This document shows positions 6,147 through 7,805 of a stretch of DNA of 7,805 nt, piece by piece. The stretch comes from Erysipelothrix sp. Lineage in GTDB: Bacteria; Bacillota_I; Bacilli_A; Erysipelotrichales; Erysipelotrichaceae. Location of the stretch: NCBI GenBank assembly GCA_012511085.1, contig JAAZGU010000087.1, forward strand, positions 1-7,805, given 5' to 3'. Position 1 is the first letter of the stretch, and the number at the start of each line of letters is the position of its first letter. A program made the position numbers and the translations under genes. The notes under the pieces are model-generated. The model saw only the letters and a list, made by a program, of their open reading frames with translations, was not told the origin of the DNA and searched no databases.

Positions 6147-6985
6147 ATGTCTGTTTCATCTTTTAATACACTTTGAATCACAAGGCAACCCGGGCCACCG
6201 TGACTAATCATGGAAGGGGCCAGCATGAAGGATTCAACTTCAATCTGTTGCCATCGCTGTTGGATGAGCTGTTTCGCAAGTTGCACCGCATCCGGGTTAT
6301 CGGCATGCAGCACATAGAGCTTGTGCTTGAAATCCACACCGCGTTTAATCAAATCATCAAGAATTGTTTTAATCGCAGAAGGCCAAGTGCGGGAGATGGA
6401 AAACCGATCGATGCGGCGGCGGTCTGCCGTTTGTGTTAAGACCGGTTTGAGTTTTAAGAAACCCCCAATGATGGCCGCTGCTTTTGTTAAACGCCCCGAG
6501 CGCAATAGAAAATTGAAATCCGTAGGAATCACATAAGAATTTGAATTGGCAATGCTTTGTTTAAGGCGTGCCACAATTTCATCTTTGGTAAGCTGCATGG
6601 CTTTCAAGCGGTGAGCTAGGAGCGTCAAATAATGATTGACACCCGCTACAGAGCGTGAATGCAGGACACTTAAATTGCTGGCGTGTGTTTCAGCTTTGGC
6701 AGCCAAGGCGACATCGTAAGCACTGCTTAAACCCGCTCCCGTTGTGATGTGGATGGCGGGTTCATCCTGGAGTTGGTTGTAACATTCCAAGATGTCACCA
6801 ATTGCAGGTTGGGAAGTGGTGGGGTGAGTGTTTTTGACAAGCTCGATAAACGCTAAGCTATCAATGTCCATGTAATCCTTATAAAGCTTCTCATTGACGA
6901 TGATTTGATTGGGTATCAAACAAATATCTAAGCGTTGTGCATCGTCCATACTAACATGGCATGTGGTGTCTGAAATGATTTTCAT
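6131..6985 (-). CDS. DegV family protein (FakB-like fatty acid-binding protein)
   Basis: The 284-residue protein matches the usual length of the DegV/FakB family. These proteins hold a fatty acid whose carboxylate is phosphorylated by the kinase FakA, so that host or recycled fatty acids enter phospholipid synthesis. Visible motifs: SDTT at the N-terminus (residues 5-8), TTSQPAIGD (56-64), TTGAGLSSAY (81-90), LRSGRLTKA (161-169), GGFLKLKPVL (174-183) and HGGPG with the conserved His at 262. Some positions differ from common family members: HSR instead of the usual DSR/DSK at 109-111, and LSSAY instead of LSGSY or LSGTY. The start ATG at 6985 has the Shine-Dalgarno AAAGGAG (7001-6995) nine bases away. 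It is the last gene of a three-gene operon, 18 bases after the lipoprotein gene. No fakA is in the window, so the ligand role is inferred from the family. Confidence 0.9.
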   Translation of the reverse strand: MKIISDTTCHVSMDDAQRLDICLIPNQIIVNEKLYKDYMDIDSLAFIELVKNTHPTTSQPAIGDILECYNQLQDEPAIHITTGAGLSSAYDVALAAKAETHASNLSVLHSRSVAGVNHYLTLLAHRLKAMQLTKDEIVARLKQSIANSNSYVIPTDFNFLLRSGRLTKAAAIIGGFLKLKPVLTQTADRRRIDRFSISRTWPSAIKTILDDLIKRGVDFKHKLYVLHADNPDAVQLAKQLIQQRWQQIEVESFMLAPSMISHGGPGCLVIQSVLKDETDIKNLP

Positions 6986-7003
6986 GCGTGTTAGCTCCTT
7001 TCA

Positions 7004-7276
7004 TTATTTTTTCTTTCTTAATAAAGATAAACCGCCAAAGCCACCAATGATTGCGATATAAAAACCAACTTCATAACCAAAGCCGGTGTTGTTGATCGCA
7101 AAGATTGTGTATTTGGGGTTAAAAATTTTTAAAATAAGGGCTAGTGGTGCTAGCCAACCGTGCCAAATACCCACAAAAAAACCAGCAGGGCGTTGACCCA
7201 GGTGCGGGTAGCTATGCGCCATGCAACCGCTTAATATGAGCATCAAAAGTAACATTAACCATGCGTGTTTTTTCAT
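7004..7276 (-). CDS. Small membrane lipoprotein with GFFVGIWHGW motif, function unknown
   Basis: This 90-residue protein opens with KKH and a hydrophobic stretch ending in the lipobox LSGC (Cys18), so it should be lipidated and held on the outer face of the membrane. After a short loop (SYPHLGQRPAG) there is a first membrane segment around the motif GFFVGIWHGWLAPLALIL. A short polar stretch (NPKYTIFAINNTGFGYE) comes next, then a second membrane segment and a basic end RKKK. From memory this resembles a widespread family of small uncharacterised proteins with 'RPAGFWxGxWHG'. I cannot name a function. Start ATG 7276 has AAGGAG six bases upstream. The gene sits 15 bases after the DUF6054-like gene and 18 bases before degV, so it is surely co-transcribed with both. 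Confidence 0.85.
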   Translation of the reverse strand: MKKHAWLMLLLMLILSGCMAHSYPHLGQRPAGFFVGIWHGWLAPLALILKIFNPKYTIFAINNTGFGYEVGFYIAIIGGFGGLSLLRKKK

Positions 7277-7291
7277 CCGTAGCTCCTTGTC

Positions 7292-7633
7292 TTAATAGCC
7301 TTGATAGCCATCGATGGCATTTGCCAGCGTATTTAAAAAGCCACGTTCACCAAAAGTGTTAATTTTGAAGAACATCGCTTGGCTACCCCCGGAAGCTATC
7401 GCGCTACAGAATAATGATTGACCTTGCCCCACAATTGTGACGTTAAGACTCACACGGTTTTGACCAAGGTAACTGTATCGCTCGTACACCCGGACCGCAA
7501 TTTTTAAATCACCTTGACGGAAATCACTGCCATCCTCAAAGGTTGCGGAAATGCTTTTGGATAGGATTGTGTTGTGCACATGGTTGAGAAAACGATCGAA
7601 ATCACCGCTTAAATACTTTTCAAATTTTGCCAC
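7292..7633 (-). CDS. DUF6054-like conserved hypothetical protein, first gene of the operon
   Basis: The protein has 113 residues when started at the GTG at 7633 (VAKFEKYLSGDFDRFL). It has no signal peptide or membrane segment and should be cytoplasmic. Strongly patterned stretches are SISATFEDGSDF, AVRVYERYSY, NRVSLNVTIVGQG and ASGGSQAMFFKINTFGE. These recall the uncharacterised DUF6054 family of Bacillota; the function is unknown. A longer reading from an ATG at 7657 is unlikely, because that ATG overlaps the -10 box and would lie before the transcription start. The GTG has an excellent Shine-Dalgarno (AAGGAGGG) five bases upstream. The gene leads the operon with the lipoprotein and DegV-like genes. 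This suggests an envelope or lipid-related setting, but only by association. Confidence 0.85.
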   Translation of the reverse strand: MAKFEKYLSGDFDRFLNHVHNTILSKSISATFEDGSDFRQGDLKIAVRVYERYSYLGQNRVSLNVTIVGQGQSLFCSAIASGGSQAMFFKINTFGERGFLNTLANAIDGYQGY

Positions 7634-7638
7634 GTGAA

Positions 7639-7646
7639 CCCTCCTT
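7639..7646 (-). promoter_or_regulatory. Ribosome binding site that fixes the GTG start of the DUF6054-like gene
   Basis: On the minus strand AAGGAGGG ends five bases before GTG 7633. The predicted transcript begins near 7649, so this site and the GTG are the first translation signals on the mRNA. The upstream ATG at 7657 would not be transcribed. Confidence 0.85.
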
Positions 7647-7655
7647 GATGCTTTC

Positions 7656-7664
7656 ATTATATCA
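7656..7664 (-). promoter_or_regulatory. Extended -10 promoter of the three-gene minus-strand operon
   Basis: On the minus strand the sequence reads TGATATAAT: a perfect TATAAT at 7661-7656 preceded by TGn. No good -35 is present; ATCTAA lies at 17-base spacing. Predicted start of transcription is about 7649, leaving a 16-base leader with the Shine-Dalgarno inside it. Confidence 0.75.
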
Positions 7665-7668
7665 AATT

Positions 7669-7702
7669 AATCCCTGGTTTAGATAGGTTTTATGCAGGGA
7701 TT
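7669..7702. promoter_or_regulatory. Inverted repeat between the divergent promoters, candidate operator
   Basis: AATCCCTG (7669-7676) and CAGGGATT (7695-7702) are perfect inverted copies with 18 bases between them; their centres are 26 bases apart. Each arm lies just upstream of a -10 box: seven bases from the minus-strand one and four from the plus-strand one. No T-run follows, so it is not a terminator. A dimeric regulator bound here could control both directions; no regulator is identified in the window. Confidence 0.6.
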
Positions 7703-7703
7703 G

Positions 7704-7712
7704 TGGTATAAT
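7704..7712 (+). promoter_or_regulatory. Extended -10 promoter of the EamA-type transporter gene
   Basis: The sequence TGGTATAAT contains a perfect TATAAT (7707-7712) with the TGn extension and no convincing -35 (TAGGTT at 17-base spacing). Transcription should begin at 7719 or 7720, which is the first base of the ATG or one base before it. Confidence 0.75.
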
Positions 7713-7719
7713 CCTGTCA

Positions 7720-7805
7720 ATGAAAAACAAACATCTTTATTTTATGGTAGCGGCTGCCGTTTTTTGGAGTTTTGGCGGTGTCTTAGCAAAAGCAATTCCC
7801 TTTGG
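7720..7805 (+). CDS. EamA/DMT-superfamily transporter, N-terminal end only (partial)
   Basis: Twenty-eight codons are visible before the window ends, starting MKNKHLYF and continuing with a hydrophobic helix that includes VFWSFGGVLAKAIPF. The 'W-S-x-G-G-V-x-x-K' pattern in the first membrane helix is typical of EamA (DMT superfamily) drug/metabolite transporters. The substrate cannot be told. The ATG at 7720 is eight bases after the -10 box and no Shine-Dalgarno precedes it (CCTGTCA), so the mRNA is probably leaderless. An ATG at 7744 is an alternative but also lacks a Shine-Dalgarno and would cut into the helix. The gene is divergent from the operon on its left. Confidence 0.65.
   Translation, partial: MKNKHLYFMVAAAVFWSFGGVLAKAIPF

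Noticed and set aside
6173..6536. Plus-strand open frames opposite the DegV-like gene
   Set aside because: They are shadows of a strongly conserved minus-strand gene with odd composition and no domain signature.
7634..7657. Longer DUF6054-like protein starting at ATG 7657
   Set aside because: The ATG overlaps the -10 box and the predicted transcript begins after it, while GTG 7633 has an ideal Shine-Dalgarno.

Overview
The window looks like chromosomal DNA of a low-GC Gram-positive bacterium (Bacillota). The evidence is a sortase-type wall-anchored surface protein, a LysM-G5-M23 murein peptidase, a DegV/FakB-like fatty-acid-binding protein, a DUF6054-like protein, strong purine-rich ribosome binding sites and TATAAT-type promoters. 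An Erysipelotrichia-like host is my guess, from the gene style and the xPxMGD sorting motif; it is not demonstrated. TGA is used as a stop and there is no sign of a recoded genetic code.

Positions 1-4741 hold most of one very large surface adhesin gene on the + strand, cut by the left edge. The frame is open from the edge to 4741 except for a single in-frame TAA at 560-562. That stop falls in the middle of a repeated domain, and homology continues in the same frame on both sides. The locus therefore reads as a decayed or phase-off gene, or a sequencing error, rather than two genes. The order of parts is: an N-terminal adhesin-type domain (partial), six collagen-binding-like domains, a Cna-B domain, three DUF11/DUF7507-type domains joined by acidic linkers, a second Cna-B domain, and an IPEMG sorting signal with membrane helix and basic tail. 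All eleven complete domains keep candidate residues for an internal Lys-Asn isopeptide bond.

A factor-independent terminator (4750-4787) closes the adhesin. A consensus promoter (4833-4861) then drives a membrane-anchored M23 endopeptidase (4914-6116), which probably trims or remodels peptidoglycan. Its start codon is oddly placed relative to its Shine-Dalgarno sequence.

The M23 gene converges on a three-gene minus-strand operon running from 7633 down to 6131: a DUF6054-like protein, a small lipoprotein with two membrane segments, and a DegV/FakB-like protein. The two convergent transcripts share a bidirectional hairpin terminator whose loop contains the degV stop codon.

At the right edge the operon promoter lies back to back with a second extended -10 promoter for a rightward EamA/DMT-type transporter gene (partial). 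That gene appears to be leaderless. A perfect 8-bp inverted repeat sits symmetrically between the two promoters and is a good candidate operator. I see no RNA genes, CRISPR arrays or mobile elements. I did not find a clearly new multi-gene system. The most notable items are the interrupted, possibly fully isopeptide-locked adhesin and the compact divergent control region.
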